Positions 1-8,352 of a DNA stretch of 64,000 nucleotides are shown piece after piece. This DNA is from Gemmatimonadota bacterium. GTDB taxonomy: Bacteria; Gemmatimonadota; Gemmatimonadetes; Gemmatimonadales; GWC2-71-9. The position numbers and the translations under genes were made by a program. Under the pieces are notes generated by a model that saw only the letters and a program-made list of their open reading frames with translations, made no database searches and was not told the origin of the DNA. Every line of letters starts with the position of its first letter. The first letter of the stretch is position 1. The DNA lies in assembly GCA_016713785.1 (NCBI GenBank), contig JADJOM010000003.1:1011501-1075500 (forward strand), read 5' to 3'.

Positions 1-696
1 GTGGAAGGTGGTGCGGCGGGTGTCGAGCCCGGTCTTGGCGAGCACCGGCCGGATCACCTGCTCGATGACGCCCTCGCGGATGGTGCGCTGGGAGAGCTCC
101 CGGCCCTTCCACTGCGCCGCGTGCTGGGTGGAGACCACCACCGTGCGCACCGCCACCGGGCGGTCACCCTCGTACTCCACCGAGACCTGGCTCTTGCCGT
201 CGGGCCGCAGCCACTCGAGCGTCTCCAGGCCCTTCTCGCCCTTGCGGACCGCGGCGAGCCGCTCCGCGAGCCGGTGCGCCAGCTGGATCGGGACCGGCAT
301 CAGCTCGCGGGTCTCGTCCGAGGCGTAGCCGAACATCATGCCCTGGTCGCCCGCGCCGCCGGTGTCCACGCCCTGGGCGATGTCGGGCGACTGCCGGTCG
401 ATGGAGCTCAGCACCGCACAGGTGTTGCCGTCGATGCCGTAGTTCGCGTCGGTGTAGCCGATGCGCTTGATGGTGTCACGGACCACGTCCGGGATGTGCA
501 CGTACGTGGTGGTCGTGATCTCGCCGGCGACCACCGCCATGCCCGTGGTGACGAGGGTCTCGCAGGCCACCCGCCCCGCCCGGTCATCGCGCAGGATCGC
601 GTCGAGCACCGCGTCGGAGATCTGGTCGGCGACCTTGTCGGGGTGCCCTTCGGTGACGGACTCGGACGTGAAGACGTGGCGGTGAGCCTTGGCCAT
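1..696 (-). CDS. metK: S-adenosylmethionine synthetase, C-terminus cut by window edge
   Basis: Makes S-adenosylmethionine from methionine and ATP in the cytoplasm. The 232 residues present begin [21 protein letters not shown], the canonical MetK start with the ATP-binding GHPDK segment. The family [12 protein letters not shown] loop lies near residue 115. Roughly the last 150 residues of a normal enzyme (about 390) lie outside the window. It is the last visible gene of a long same-strand run, 47 bases downstream of ptsI. That gap holds only a small GC hairpin (725-739), too short for a SAM riboswitch, so co-transcription with the PTS genes is likely. The identity is secure; only the end is missing. 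Confidence 0.97.
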   Translation of the reverse strand, partial: MAKAHRHVFTSESVTEGHPDKVADQISDAVLDAILRDDRAGRVACETLVTTGMAVVAGEITTTTYVHIPDVVRDTIKRIGYTDANYGIDGNTCAVLSSIDRQSPDIAQGVDTGGAGDQGMMFGYASDETRELMPVPIQLAHRLAERLAAVRKGEKGLETLEWLRPDGKSQVSVEYEGDRPVAVRTVVVSTQHAAQWKGRELSQRTIREGVIEQVIRPVLAKTGLDTRRTTFH

Positions 697-743
697 GGCA
701 GTGTGGGCGTTGTGGGGGGAAGGACGCGGCGGGGCCGCGGGGA

Positions 744-2546
744 TCACGAGCGCAAAGTAGCGGGGCCCGACGGGCGCGGCAACGCCGCGAGCGACTCGAA
801 CACGCGCGGGTCGAAGCGGTCCTTCACCGCGTCCCGGAGGGCGGCCGTCACGTCCGCGGGCCGGTCGGCGGCGAGCGCCGCGGCCGCGGCCGCCTCGGCC
901 ACCGCCACGGGCACCGTGCGGACCACCCACTTGACCAGCGGGATCGCCGGCGGGCCGACGCTCAGGCAGCGGTAGCCCAGGCCGATGAGCAGCACCACCG
1001 AGAGCGGGTCGGCGGCCATCTCGCCGCAGACGCTGACCCCGATCCCCGCCTGCTGCCCGGCCGTGACGATGCCCTTGAGCTGGCGCACCACCGCGGGGTG
1101 GTGCGGCGTGAAGCGGTCGGCCAGCCGCGCGTTGCCCCGGTCCACCGCCAGGGTGTACTGCACCAGGTCGTTGGTGCCCACGCTGAAGAAGGCGCTGTGC
1201 TGCGCGAACTGGTCGGCCAGGATCGCCGCCGCGGGTGTCTCGATCATCACCCCGACCGGCACCGAGGCCGCGGCCCGCACCCCGTTGCGCGCCAGCTTGA
1301 GCGCCTCCTCGAGCAGCATCTCGCGGGCCTGGATCACCTCGTCCACCTGGGTCACCAGCGGGAGCATGAGCTGGATCTTCCGGTCGGCGGCGGCCCGCAG
1401 CACCGCGCGCAGCTGCGGCCGGAAGATCTCCGGATGATCCAGGCAGACCCGGATCGAGCGCCAGCCGAGGAAGGGGTTGGCCTCCTGCGGGGCGCGGAAC
1501 GCCGCCGGGAACTTGTCACCGCCCAGGTCGAACGACCGGATGACCACCGGGTGCTCCGGGAACGCCTCGCAGACCCGGCGGAAGTAGTCGGCCTGCTCGT
1601 CCTCCGTGGGGAGATGGGCGCGGCCGGTGACGAGGAACTCGGTCCGGAGCAGGCCGACCCCCTGGGCGTCGAGGCGCACCGCCGCCGCGATCTCGTCGGG
1701 CAGGTCGACGTTGCCCATCACCGTGAGCTGCACCCCGTCCGGGGTGATCGCGGCCTGGGTGACCGCGGCCTCGAGCTCGAACTCGAGCTTCTGGCGCCGC
1801 GACAGCTGGGCCCGCGCCCGCTCGATTTCCGCCCGGTTGGGGTCGAGGAGGATGGTGCCGGTCTGGCCGTCGAGCAGGAGCACGGTGCCCTGGCGGATCC
1901 GGTCGAGCGCCCCCACCGCGCCCATCACCGCGGGGATGCCGAGCGAGTGGGCCAGGATCGCGGCGTGGGAGGTGCGCGTGCCCTCCTCGCTCAGCAGCCC
2001 GACCACCCGGTCGCGGTCGAGCTGCACGGTGAGCCCGGGGGAGAGCTCCCGCGCCACGATCACCACCTCGGACCCCTCGGGGAGCGACCAGAGCTCTTCC
2101 TCGGTGCGGCCGAGCAGGCGGTGCAGCATCCGGTTGTGGATGGCCGAGAGGTCCGCGAGCCGGTCGCGCAGCAGCGCGTTGCCGGAGGCGCTCCAGGTGT
2201 TGCGCAGCTCGAGGGCCTTGAACTCGTAGGCAGTCTCCGCGCTCATGCCGTCGCGGATGCACTGCTCCACCTGGCGCAGGAAGTCGGGATCCTCCGCCAT
2301 CATGATCTGGGCGTCGAAGATGTGCGATTCCTCGCGCCCGGCCCGCTCCCGCACCCGGTCCCGCAGCGCCGCGAGCAGCTCCGCCACCCCGGCCACCGCA
2401 AGCTTGAGCCGGGTGAGCTCGGAGTCCACCTCGTCGTCCCCGATGAAGCGATTGGGGACGTCGGGCACGTCCAGGCGCACGATCACCGCGGGCCCGAAGG
2501 CGACCCCCGGCGAGACGCCGATGCCCTGGAGCAGTCGGTCGGTCAA
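744..2546 (-). CDS. ptsI: PTS enzyme I (phosphoenolpyruvate-protein phosphotransferase)
   Basis: Takes phosphate from phosphoenolpyruvate and passes it to HPr, the first step of the PTS. The 600-residue protein has the N-terminal HPr-interaction domain, the phospho-histidine loop [18 protein letters not shown], and the PEP-binding barrel with [19 protein letters not shown] place the start at a TTG whose TTGA overlaps the ptsH stop. This puts [13 protein letters not shown] at the N-terminus, where enzyme I proteins normally begin; there is no in-frame ATG nearby, and the longer open frame only reads through ptsH. It lies directly after ptsH, with metK following. All expected catalytic segments are visible. 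Confidence 0.95.
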   Translation of the reverse strand: MTDRLLQGIGVSPGVAFGPAVIVRLDVPDVPNRFIGDDEVDSELTRLKLAVAGVAELLAALRDRVRERAGREESHIFDAQIMMAEDPDFLRQVEQCIRDGMSAETAYEFKALELRNTWSASGNALLRDRLADLSAIHNRMLHRLLGRTEEELWSLPEGSEVVIVARELSPGLTVQLDRDRVVGLLSEEGTRTSHAAILAHSLGIPAVMGAVGALDRIRQGTVLLLDGQTGTILLDPNRAEIERARAQLSRRQKLEFELEAAVTQAAITPDGVQLTVMGNVDLPDEIAAAVRLDAQGVGLLRTEFLVTGRAHLPTEDEQADYFRRVCEAFPEHPVVIRSFDLGGDKFPAAFRAPQEANPFLGWRSIRVCLDHPEIFRPQLRAVLRAAADRKIQLMLPLVTQVDEVIQAREMLLEEALKLARNGVRAAASVPVGVMIETPAAAILADQFAQHSAFFSVGTNDLVQYTLAVDRGNARLADRFTPHHPAVVRQLKGIVTAGQQAGIGVSVCGEMAADPLSVVLLIGLGYRCLSVGPPAIPLVKWVVRTVPVAVAEAAAAAALAADRPADVTAALRDAVKDRFDPRVFESLAALPRPSGPATLRS

Positions 2547-2812
2547 ATCGCCTCCCCGAAGCCCGAGGCCACCAGCGCCAGCAGCGCCTCCACGGCCGCG
2601 GCCTCGTCGGCGCCGGTGGCCCGGACCGTGATGGCGCTGCCGCACTCGGCGGCCAGCATCATCACGCCCATGATGCTCTTCCCGTTGACCGCCATGCCGT
2701 CCTTGGCGATCTCGATGTCGGCCGCGAAGCCGCTCGCGAGCTTGACGATCTTGGCCGCCGGCCGGGCATGCAGCCCAAGCTGGTTCACGATGGTCGCGTC
2801 CCGCTCGATCAT
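2543..2812 (-). CDS. ptsH: Phosphocarrier protein HPr with Ser46 regulatory site
   Basis: A small phosphocarrier of 89 residues. His15 in QLGLHARPAAK accepts phosphate from enzyme I and donates it to EIIA. Ser46 in NGKSIMGVMMLAA is the residue that HPr kinase modifies in Firmicutes and some proteobacteria. Its presence agrees with the hprK gene 2.2 kb upstream in the same run. The start ATG overlaps the EIID stop by four bases, and the stop overlaps the ptsI TTG, so the three genes look translationally coupled. The length is normal for HPr. Whether Ser46 is actually phosphorylated is inference. Confidence 0.96.
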   Translation of the reverse strand: MIERDATIVNQLGLHARPAAKIVKLASGFAADIEIAKDGMAVNGKSIMGVMMLAAECGSAITVRATGADEAAAVEALLALVASGFGEAI

Positions 2813-3546
2813 GGCCAGCTCCAGGCGAGGGCGAGGGCGCCGCCGATGGCGGCGAGTCCGAAGCGGACCGAGGTCACATGCGGGCCGGCGCGCCAGCCCG
2901 CGAGGAGCGCCACCAGCATGGTCCCGGTGGCGATGACGATCGAGCGGGGCGGCTGCCCCTCGAGCAGCACCGCCAGCCCCAGCGGCAGGGCGATGCCCAC
3001 CAGCAGCCCGGCGGCGTGGCCCACCCGGGGCAGCGCGTGCGGCAGCCACGAGGCGCCCAGCGCCGCCCCGATCTTCATGCCATGGGCGAGCCCGGTCCGC
3101 AGCGCCCACACCCCGGTGGCCAGCCGCACCGCGTTGTAGAGCAGCACAGCGCCCGCGATGGCCCACCAGCCGTAGCCCGCCGCGAGCCCCACCACCGCCC
3201 CGCCGATCACCGCCGGCACCAGTCCGGCCCAGAAGAATTGGTCGCCCAGCGAACCGAGCGGGCCGGTGAGCGCGGTGCGCAGCCGGTCGATCTGCGGGCC
3301 GGGCACCTGGTCGTACTCCGCCCGCACCAGCGCGCCCAGCGCGAGCCCCGCCAGGTACGGGTGCGAGTTGAAGTACTCCGCCGACCGGACCGCCGCCTCC
3401 GCGTGCCGGGCCGGGTCGGCCGCCTTGAGGTCCTCCAGCAGCGGCTCGGCGGCGTACCCCATCCCGATGCCGGTCATCCGCTCGAAGTTCCAGGCGCCCT
3501 GCACCGACAGCAGTCGGAGGTAGGCGCGGGTAAAGCCGCTGGTCAT
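2809..3546 (-). CDS. Mannose-family PTS membrane component EIID
   Basis: One of the two membrane subunits of a mannose/fructose/sorbose-type PTS permease; it acts with EIIC in the inner membrane. The 245-residue protein has the family N-terminus (a QGAWNFERMTGIGMGYA segment at about 16-32), a central DQFFWAGLVPAV stretch, and several hydrophobic helices in the C-terminal half. It overlaps EIIC and ptsH by four bases each. The specific sugar cannot be read from sequence, and no sugar-catabolic gene sits beside it. EIID proteins are often about 270-300 residues, so this one is short but lacks no obvious segment. Confidence 0.92.
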   Translation of the reverse strand: MTSGFTRAYLRLLSVQGAWNFERMTGIGMGYAAEPLLEDLKAADPARHAEAAVRSAEYFNSHPYLAGLALGALVRAEYDQVPGPQIDRLRTALTGPLGSLGDQFFWAGLVPAVIGGAVVGLAAGYGWWAIAGAVLLYNAVRLATGVWALRTGLAHGMKIGAALGASWLPHALPRVGHAAGLLVGIALPLGLAVLLEGQPPRSIVIATGTMLVALLAGWRAGPHVTSVRFGLAAIGGALALAWSWP

Positions 3547-4220
3547 CGGAGCGCCGCCATCAGCAGGCCGAGGCCGGCGCCGGCCGCGAGCCAGCGGAGC
3601 CGGGCGTCGCGGCCCGCACTGCGGATGGCGCCCCCGGCGGCGGCGGCGAGCGCGGTCCCGACGGCCACCGCCGTCACCAGCGCCAGCCGGTCGGTGGCCG
3701 GCAGCCGGTCGCGCAGCCAGAGCGCGCCCCCGATCGACACCACCGAGAGCACCAGGCTTCGCGTGATGTCCGCGGCCAGGCCCCGGTACTGCACGGCGTG
3801 GATCGTGGCCGCGTCGCCGGCCGCCAGCCCGGCCGCGTAGCGTTGCAGCACCCGCCCGTTCACGCGGCGCAGCGCCTGCAGGCTCCAGCCGCCGAGCACC
3901 GCCACCAGCAGGGCGTACCCGCCGGCCACGCCCAGGGTCAGGTGGAGCGCCCCGCCGGAGGCGACCACCACGCCGCCCACCACGCCGGGGCCGTAGTCGG
4001 GATAGCGCGCCGCGCCCACCGGGAGCACGTCCAGCGCGAACAGCTCGAGCAGCAGGCCCACCTGCAGCCCGGCGGCGGGCTCACCCAGCAGCAGACCGGC
4101 GCCGGCGCCGGTGACCAGCGGGCGGGAGAGCAGCGCCTGGGGGAAGCTCACCAGGTCGACTCCCGCCACCGTGCTCCACCCGACGAGCCCGGCGAGGACC
4201 GCAGGCGGAAGCGGGCTCAT
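3543..4220 (-). CDS. Mannose-family PTS membrane component EIIC
   Basis: Integral-membrane subunit that forms the sugar-conducting part of the mannose-type permease with EIID. The 225 residues are almost entirely hydrophobic helices. Family-like elements include SFPQALLSRPLVTGAGAGLL near 26-45 and the QVGLLLELFALDVLPVGAA segment that follows. Four-base overlaps with EIIB and EIID indicate one polycistron. Substrate specificity is unknown. Given the HprK/HPr context the complex may transport sugar, or may mainly carry a phosphorylation signal; sequence alone does not decide. Confidence 0.9.
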   Translation of the reverse strand: MSPLPPAVLAGLVGWSTVAGVDLVSFPQALLSRPLVTGAGAGLLLGEPAAGLQVGLLLELFALDVLPVGAARYPDYGPGVVGGVVVASGGALHLTLGVAGGYALLVAVLGGWSLQALRRVNGRVLQRYAAGLAAGDAATIHAVQYRGLAADITRSLVLSVVSIGGALWLRDRLPATDRLALVTAVAVGTALAAAAGGAIRSAGRDARLRWLAAGAGLGLLMAALR

Positions 4221-4690
4221 CGCAGCGCTCCCAGCGCCACCGGCGCGCTGGTGGGGAGATCCTGGGCCGTCACGCTGGTCCCCGCCGCCGCGAGCCCCTC
4301 GAGGACGTGGTAATCGTCCTCGGACAGGAAGATGTAGGGCAGCCGCTGGGTCCGCCCGGCCTTGTGGTGGAGGCCACCCAGATTCACCTGCCCCACCGGC
4401 GCCGCCGCCCGGCAGACCGCCGCCATCGTGGCCACGTCGCCGGTGAGGAGAATGGCGGGGCGCGGGTCCACTGCCCAGCCGGGCGCATTCCCGGCCACCG
4501 CCGCCACCGGCACGAACTCGAGTTCGAGCTCCGGCGGGACCCCCATCCGGTAGAGCTCCTGCTCCCAGTCGCTGGCGGCCACCTGGTCGTCGACGAGGAT
4601 GATCCGCGTGGCCCCGAGCGGGCGGCCCCAGCCGATGACCACCTGCCCATGAACCAGCCGGTCGTCCACCCGGTGCAGCACGATGGCCAT
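4217..4690 (-). CDS. Mannose-family PTS component EIIB
   Basis: Cytoplasmic EIIB domain that receives phosphate from EIIA and passes it to the incoming sugar. The 157-residue protein begins with the family phosphorylation motif DDRLVHGQV, placing the acceptor His at residue 14, followed by a Rossmann-like fold with IILVDDQVAASDWEQELYRM. The length is typical of a stand-alone EIIB-Man. It shares one base with the EIIA stop and four with the EIIC start. Having its own gene separate from EIIA is the Bacillus LevDEFG-like layout, unlike the fused ManX of E. coli. Confidence 0.94.
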   Translation of the reverse strand: MAIVLHRVDDRLVHGQVVIGWGRPLGATRIILVDDQVAASDWEQELYRMGVPPELELEFVPVAAVAGNAPGWAVDPRPAILLTGDVATMAAVCRAAAPVGQVNLGGLHHKAGRTQRLPYIFLSEDDYHVLEGLAAAGTSVTAQDLPTSAPVALGALR

Positions 4691-5064
4691 CAGCCCTGCC
4701 GGATCGCGTCGGCGCCCTTGCCGGCGGCGCGGCCGGCGCTCTCCGCCGGCGGGAGGGCCTGCTGGTTCACGAAGTCGAGCAGCATCGGGAGGTTGACCCC
4801 GGTGACCACCTTCACGTCCGGCCGCTGCCGCCCCAGGCGCATGGCGGCGAAGAAGCAGGAGCCGCAGGGCATGTCCACGAAGATCACCGCGGGCCCGTTC
4901 CCCACCGCGTCGGCCACCCGCTGTTCGATCTCCTCGCGGCCGCAGTCGGAGTTGGAGACCGCCTGCAGCACCCCGGTGCGGCCGCTGATCCGCTCGGTCT
5001 CCCCCACGAGGGCCGGCGCGAGCGCTCCGTGGGCCACCACCACGCCGTGCAGCGGTTCACTCAT
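4690..5064 (-). CDS. Mannose-family PTS component EIIA
   Basis: Cytoplasmic phosphocarrier that relays phosphate from HPr to EIIB. Of 124 residues, the N-terminal strand GVVVAHGALAPAL carries the likely phospho-accepting His12, followed by the family stretch VIFVDMPCGSCFFAAM and a VTGVNLPMLLDFV segment near the end. An upstream ATG at 5094 is in frame, but the ATG at 5064 gives the normal family N-terminus, so I use it. It overlaps the hprK stop by eight bases. Its place directly after hpf-hprK is where an EIIA-Ntr (ptsN) gene sits in many proteobacteria, hinting at a regulatory role (inference). Confidence 0.92.
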   Translation of the reverse strand: MSEPLHGVVVAHGALAPALVGETERISGRTGVLQAVSNSDCGREEIEQRVADAVGNGPAVIFVDMPCGSCFFAAMRLGRQRPDVKVVTGVNLPMLLDFVNQQALPPAESAGRAAGKGADAIRQG

Positions 5065-6022
5065 AGTCTTCCACCAGGTATTCCCGCAGGCCACGCTTTT
5101 CCTTCATCTTCCGGATGAGCCGCTCGTTGAACGCGGCGGCCACGTCCACCCCGGAGTAGCGCAGCAGATGCATCATGGCCACCACCTCGGAGATGACGGT
5201 GATGTTCTTGCCCGGATTGAGGGGAACGATGACGCGGGGCAGGTTGACGTCGAGGATCGTGGTCTCGAGGGTCTGCAGGCCGGTGCGGTCGGCGTCCTTG
5301 GCGGTCTCCCAGGCCTCGAGCTGGACCACCACCTCGATCCGCTTCTGCTGCCGGACCGAGCGCACCCCGAAGAGCGCCGGGATGTCGATGAGCCCCACGC
5401 CCCGGATCTCCATGTGGTGCGCCGCGAGCTCATGCCCGGTGCCGATGAGGATGTCGCTCCCCCGCCGGCTCACCTGCACGATGTCGTCGGCCACCAGCCG
5501 GTGGCCCCGCTCGACGAGGTCGAGCACGCACTCGCTCTTGCCGATGCCCGACTGCCCGATGAAGAGCAGGCCCACGCCATACACGTCGGCCAGCGACCCG
5601 TGCAGCGTGGTGCGCGGCGCGAAGGCCTCCTCCACGATCGGCTTGAGGCGCTTGTAGAACTCCGCGGTCTTGAGGCGGCTGCGGATGAGCGGGGTGCCCC
5701 GCACCCGCGCGAGGTCCAGCAGCTCGGCCGGGACCTCCAGCGCCTTGGTGACGAACACGCACGGCAGCTCGAAGGCGAAGAACTTCTCCAGCCGCGACTG
5801 CCGCTCGGGGGCGTCGAGCTCCCGCAGGTAGCTGATCTCCGTCTCGCCCAGCACGTGCAGCCGGCGGGGCATGAACCGGCTGGTGTAGCCGGCCAGGGCC
5901 AGCCCCGGGCTCGCCACCTCGGGATCGGGCAGCGGCCGGTCCAGCCCGAGCTCGCCGGTCAGCGGCTCGAGCTGGAGCGGATCGCCCCGCCGCGAGAGGA
6001 GGTCCCGGACCGTGATGGTCAC
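5057..6022 (-). CDS. hprK: HPr kinase/phosphorylase
   Basis: Phosphorylates HPr on Ser46 using ATP and can reverse the reaction, tying the PTS to energy state. In the 321-residue protein the N-terminal domain ends near 130. The catalytic domain has His141, the P-loop GQSGIGKS at 156-163, the HprK signature MEIRGVGLID near 204-213, and a C-terminal NPGKNITVISEVVAM segment. The start is a GTG overlapping the hpf stop (GTGA); no better ATG exists. Its partner HPr, with Ser46, is encoded in the same operon. All catalytic elements appear intact. Confidence 0.96.
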   Translation of the reverse strand: MTITVRDLLSRRGDPLQLEPLTGELGLDRPLPDPEVASPGLALAGYTSRFMPRRLHVLGETEISYLRELDAPERQSRLEKFFAFELPCVFVTKALEVPAELLDLARVRGTPLIRSRLKTAEFYKRLKPIVEEAFAPRTTLHGSLADVYGVGLLFIGQSGIGKSECVLDLVERGHRLVADDIVQVSRRGSDILIGTGHELAAHHMEIRGVGLIDIPALFGVRSVRQQKRIEVVVQLEAWETAKDADRTGLQTLETTILDVNLPRVIVPLNPGKNITVISEVVAMMHLLRYSGVDVAAAFNERLIRKMKEKRGLREYLVEDYE

Positions 6023-6327
6023 ACGGCGTCCCGGGCGCCGCGACCGCGGCGGCTGGCCGTTTCCTTCTCCAGCTGGCGGCGGATCTTCTCCTCCGCGCGG
6101 TCCAGGGCGGAGCGGTGATCCTTCGCCTCGCCGGTGGCCACCAGCGGCTCGCCCTTCCCGCCCTTGAGCCGGAGCTCCGCGGTGGACGAGGTGGGCGCCA
6201 CGTCGAACACGAGGGTGCCGTCGAACGGACGGCTGGCGAGGGCCTCGAGGCGGTCCACGACCGCCTGGGCGCGCTGCTTCAGCTCGTCGGAGATCTCGCA
6301 GTGGCGGGCAGTGATGGTGATCGGCAT
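6019..6327 (-). CDS. hpf: Ribosome hibernation-promoting factor, short form
   Basis: A 102-residue protein of the HPF/RaiA (sigma-54 modulation) family, which binds the 30S decoding centre and keeps ribosomes inactive in stasis. It begins MPITITARHCEISDELKQ and shows the conserved beta-alpha fold with EKIRRQLEKE near the end. It lacks the roughly 60-residue dimerisation tail of long HPF. The ATG at 6327 is preceded by a strong GGAGGAGGAT ribosome-binding site, so it is chosen over an in-frame ATG 15 bases upstream. The stop overlaps the hprK GTG. hpf next to PTS regulatory genes recalls the rpoN-hpf-ptsN layout, though no rpoN is here. Confidence 0.92.
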   Translation of the reverse strand: MPITITARHCEISDELKQRAQAVVDRLEALASRPFDGTLVFDVAPTSSTAELRLKGGKGEPLVATGEAKDHRSALDRAEEKIRRQLEKETASRRGRGARDAV

Positions 6328-6352
6328 GCGATCCTCCTCCACGGGTGTGCGG

Positions 6353-7471
6353 TTAACGGGCGGCCCCGCCGGCGGCGAGCAGCCCGGTCATCCAGCGTTC
6401 GGTCAGGTCAGCGGCGCGGTCCCAGCTCAGTCCCTCGGCAAAGGCGCGCGCCTGTCGCCCCAGCCGGTCGACCAGCCCCGGGTCGGCCGCAAACTCCAGC
6501 ATCCGCGCGGCCAGCGCCGCGGCATCGCCGTGCGGCACCAGGTATCCGGTCTCCCCGTCCCGCACCGAATCGCGCAGGCCAGGGCTGTCGGAGGCGAGCG
6601 ACGGGGTCCCGCAGGCCGCCGCCTCGACGTTTGTGATGCCCCACCCTTCCTTGGGTGAGGGGAAGATATTCGCCCAGCTGCGGCGCAGCAGGTCGAGCTT
6701 GGCGGCCTCCGGCACAAATCCGAGAAACCGCACGGCCTCCCCCTGCCCCAGTCCGGCCACCAGCGCCTCCAGTCGGGGCCGGTCCACGCCGCTGCCCGCG
6801 ATCTCCAGCCGCAGCTCCGGCCGCATGACCCGCGCCCGGGCCAGCGCCTGGATCGCGACCTCGACCCCCTTGTACCGGCGCAGCCGGCCGATGTACAAGA
6901 AGGTCGGCGCCGCGGTCCGCGCGCCGCCCGGCGTGAACTGCCGGGCGTCCACCCCGGGATGGATCACGGTGATCCGTTCCCGCGCCACCCCCCGCGCCAC
7001 GAGGTCATCCCGGGTACTCTCGCTGATGGCGTGGAAGCCGGCCCGCCGATAGGCCGCCGGGATCGGCCGCTCCAGGAGCCAGACCAGCGCCGCCATGGGC
7101 CACGACGCCTCCTGGAAGGCGGTGGTCCCGAAGAGGTGGGGGATGATCACCCCGACCGGGCCCGTCGTGAGCCCCGCCAGGAACAGCGGGATCTTGTTGA
7201 TGTCCTCGACCAGGATGTCGGGGCGCTCGGCGCCCAGCGCGGCCCGCACCGCCCCCCGGCCCCGCACCGCAAAGCTGTGCCGGTCGCCGGTGCGTTCCAC
7301 CGCGATGCCATCCACCAGCGCCCGGGCAGGAGCGCCGGCCCAGCCCGAACAGACCAGCCGCACCCGATGGCCGCGCGCCGCCAGGCGGCCGTAGATCTCG
7401 TGCAGGTGGATCTCGGCCCCGCCCGCCTGGGGATTCTCCCGGTCCTGCCAGTTCACCAGCAGGATGTTCAC
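6353..7471 (-). CDS. Family 4 (GT-B fold) glycosyltransferase
   Basis: A predicted cytoplasmic glycosyltransferase of 372 residues. The N-terminal half begins MNILLVNWQDRENPQAGGAE, with the GGAE loop typical of GT4 enzymes. The C-terminal donor-binding half has FLYIGRLRRYKGVEVAIQAL and the EX7E-type region SPKEGWGITNVEAAACGTPS. Donor sugar and acceptor are unknown. The start is a GTG overlapping the nusB stop. It sits alone among riboflavin, nusB and PTS genes, with no other envelope-polysaccharide gene nearby, so its position gives no clue to the product. Confidence 0.88.
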   Translation of the reverse strand: MNILLVNWQDRENPQAGGAEIHLHEIYGRLAARGHRVRLVCSGWAGAPARALVDGIAVERTGDRHSFAVRGRGAVRAALGAERPDILVEDINKIPLFLAGLTTGPVGVIIPHLFGTTAFQEASWPMAALVWLLERPIPAAYRRAGFHAISESTRDDLVARGVARERITVIHPGVDARQFTPGGARTAAPTFLYIGRLRRYKGVEVAIQALARARVMRPELRLEIAGSGVDRPRLEALVAGLGQGEAVRFLGFVPEAAKLDLLRRSWANIFPSPKEGWGITNVEAAACGTPSLASDSPGLRDSVRDGETGYLVPHGDAAALAARMLEFAADPGLVDRLGRQARAFAEGLSWDRAADLTERWMTGLLAAGGAAR

Positions 7472-7881
7472 AACCGGCCGAGCCCCCGCGCCACCCGGTC
7501 AAGCACGCCGTTGATGAACGCCGGCGCCTTGGCCCCGCCGAACCAGTGCGCCAGCTGCACCGCCTCGTCGATCACCACCTTGGGCGGGACCTCGCCCTTG
7601 AGCAGCTCGTGGATGCCGATCCGGAGGATGTTCCGCTCCACCGCGGCGATCCGCTCCAGCCGCCAGTTCTCGGCCGCGTCGACCGCGTAGCGGTCCAGCT
7701 CCGCCTGCTCCCGCACCACCGCCTCGGCCAGCGCCTCGGCCTGGTCGTAGACCGTGGGGTCGGGGCCGGTGAGCTGGGCCAGCCGGGTCACCGCGTCGAC
7801 CAGCGGCAGGCCCGTGGCGACGTCCACCGAGTAGAGGATCTGCAGCGCGCGGGCCCGGGCCTTGGTTTCCGGACGGAGCAT
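7468..7881 (-). CDS. nusB: Transcription antitermination factor NusB
   Basis: Binds boxA RNA with S10 (NusE) to keep RNA polymerase processive on rRNA operons. The 137-residue all-helical protein begins with the family ARARALQILYSVD segment. The conserved C-terminal block follows, running from RNILRIGIHELL to PPKVVIDEAVQLAHWFGG and AFINGVLDRVAR. The ATG at 7881 shares one base with the ribH stop. The ribH-nusB order is common in bacteria and supports both calls. The length is normal. Confidence 0.96.
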   Translation of the reverse strand: MLRPETKARARALQILYSVDVATGLPLVDAVTRLAQLTGPDPTVYDQAEALAEAVVREQAELDRYAVDAAENWRLERIAAVERNILRIGIHELLKGEVPPKVVIDEAVQLAHWFGGAKAPAFINGVLDRVARGLGRL

Positions 7882-8348
7882 CAGCTTCCCTTCAATTGGA
7901 TGAGGGCGTCCGCCGTGCGCAGCGCCGCCTCGGTGGCCTCGTAGCCCTTGTTGCCGGCGGCGCCGCCCGCGCGGGCCAGCGCCTGCTCCATCGTCTCGGT
8001 GGTGAGCACCCCGAAGGCCACCGGGAGGCCGTGACGGACCGCCACCGCGCTGAGGCCCCGGGCGGCTTCGCCGGCGACGAACTCGAAATGGGCCGTCTCC
8101 CCGCGGACCACGGCGCCAAGCGCCACGATCGCGGTGTAGCGCCCGGTGCCGGCCGCGGCGGCCGCCGCGGCCCCCAGCTCGAACGCCCCCGGGAGCCACA
8201 CGATGTCGACCGCGTCGGGCGACATCCCCGCCGCGCGGCAGCACTCGAGGGCGCCTTCCAGGAGCCGGGCGGTCACCCGCTCGTTGTACTGACTGACAAG
8301 GATGGCCAGCCGGCCATGGGCCCGGAGCTGGCCGCGGATCTCGGGCAT
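7881..8348 (-). CDS. ribH: 6,7-dimethyl-8-ribityllumazine synthase
   Basis: Condenses the ribityl-pyrimidine with dihydroxybutanone phosphate to give lumazine, the penultimate step of riboflavin synthesis. The 155-residue protein contains WLPGAFELGAAA (substrate loop), GAVVRGETAHFEFV with the catalytic His, and a PVAFGVLTTETMEQALARAG segment followed by GNKGYEA. These are all expected in the icosahedral or pentameric enzyme. It lies four bases after ribBA and overlaps nusB by one base. No unusual feature is seen. Confidence 0.97.
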   Translation of the reverse strand: MPEIRGQLRAHGRLAILVSQYNERVTARLLEGALECCRAAGMSPDAVDIVWLPGAFELGAAAAAAAGTGRYTAIVALGAVVRGETAHFEFVAGEAARGLSAVAVRHGLPVAFGVLTTETMEQALARAGGAAGNKGYEATEAALRTADALIQLKGS

Positions 8349-8352
8349 GGAA

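Noticed and set aside
697..743. Possible SAM riboswitch before metK
   Set aside because: Only 47 bases with a short GC stem; no SAM-I/II/III-type core is recognisable.
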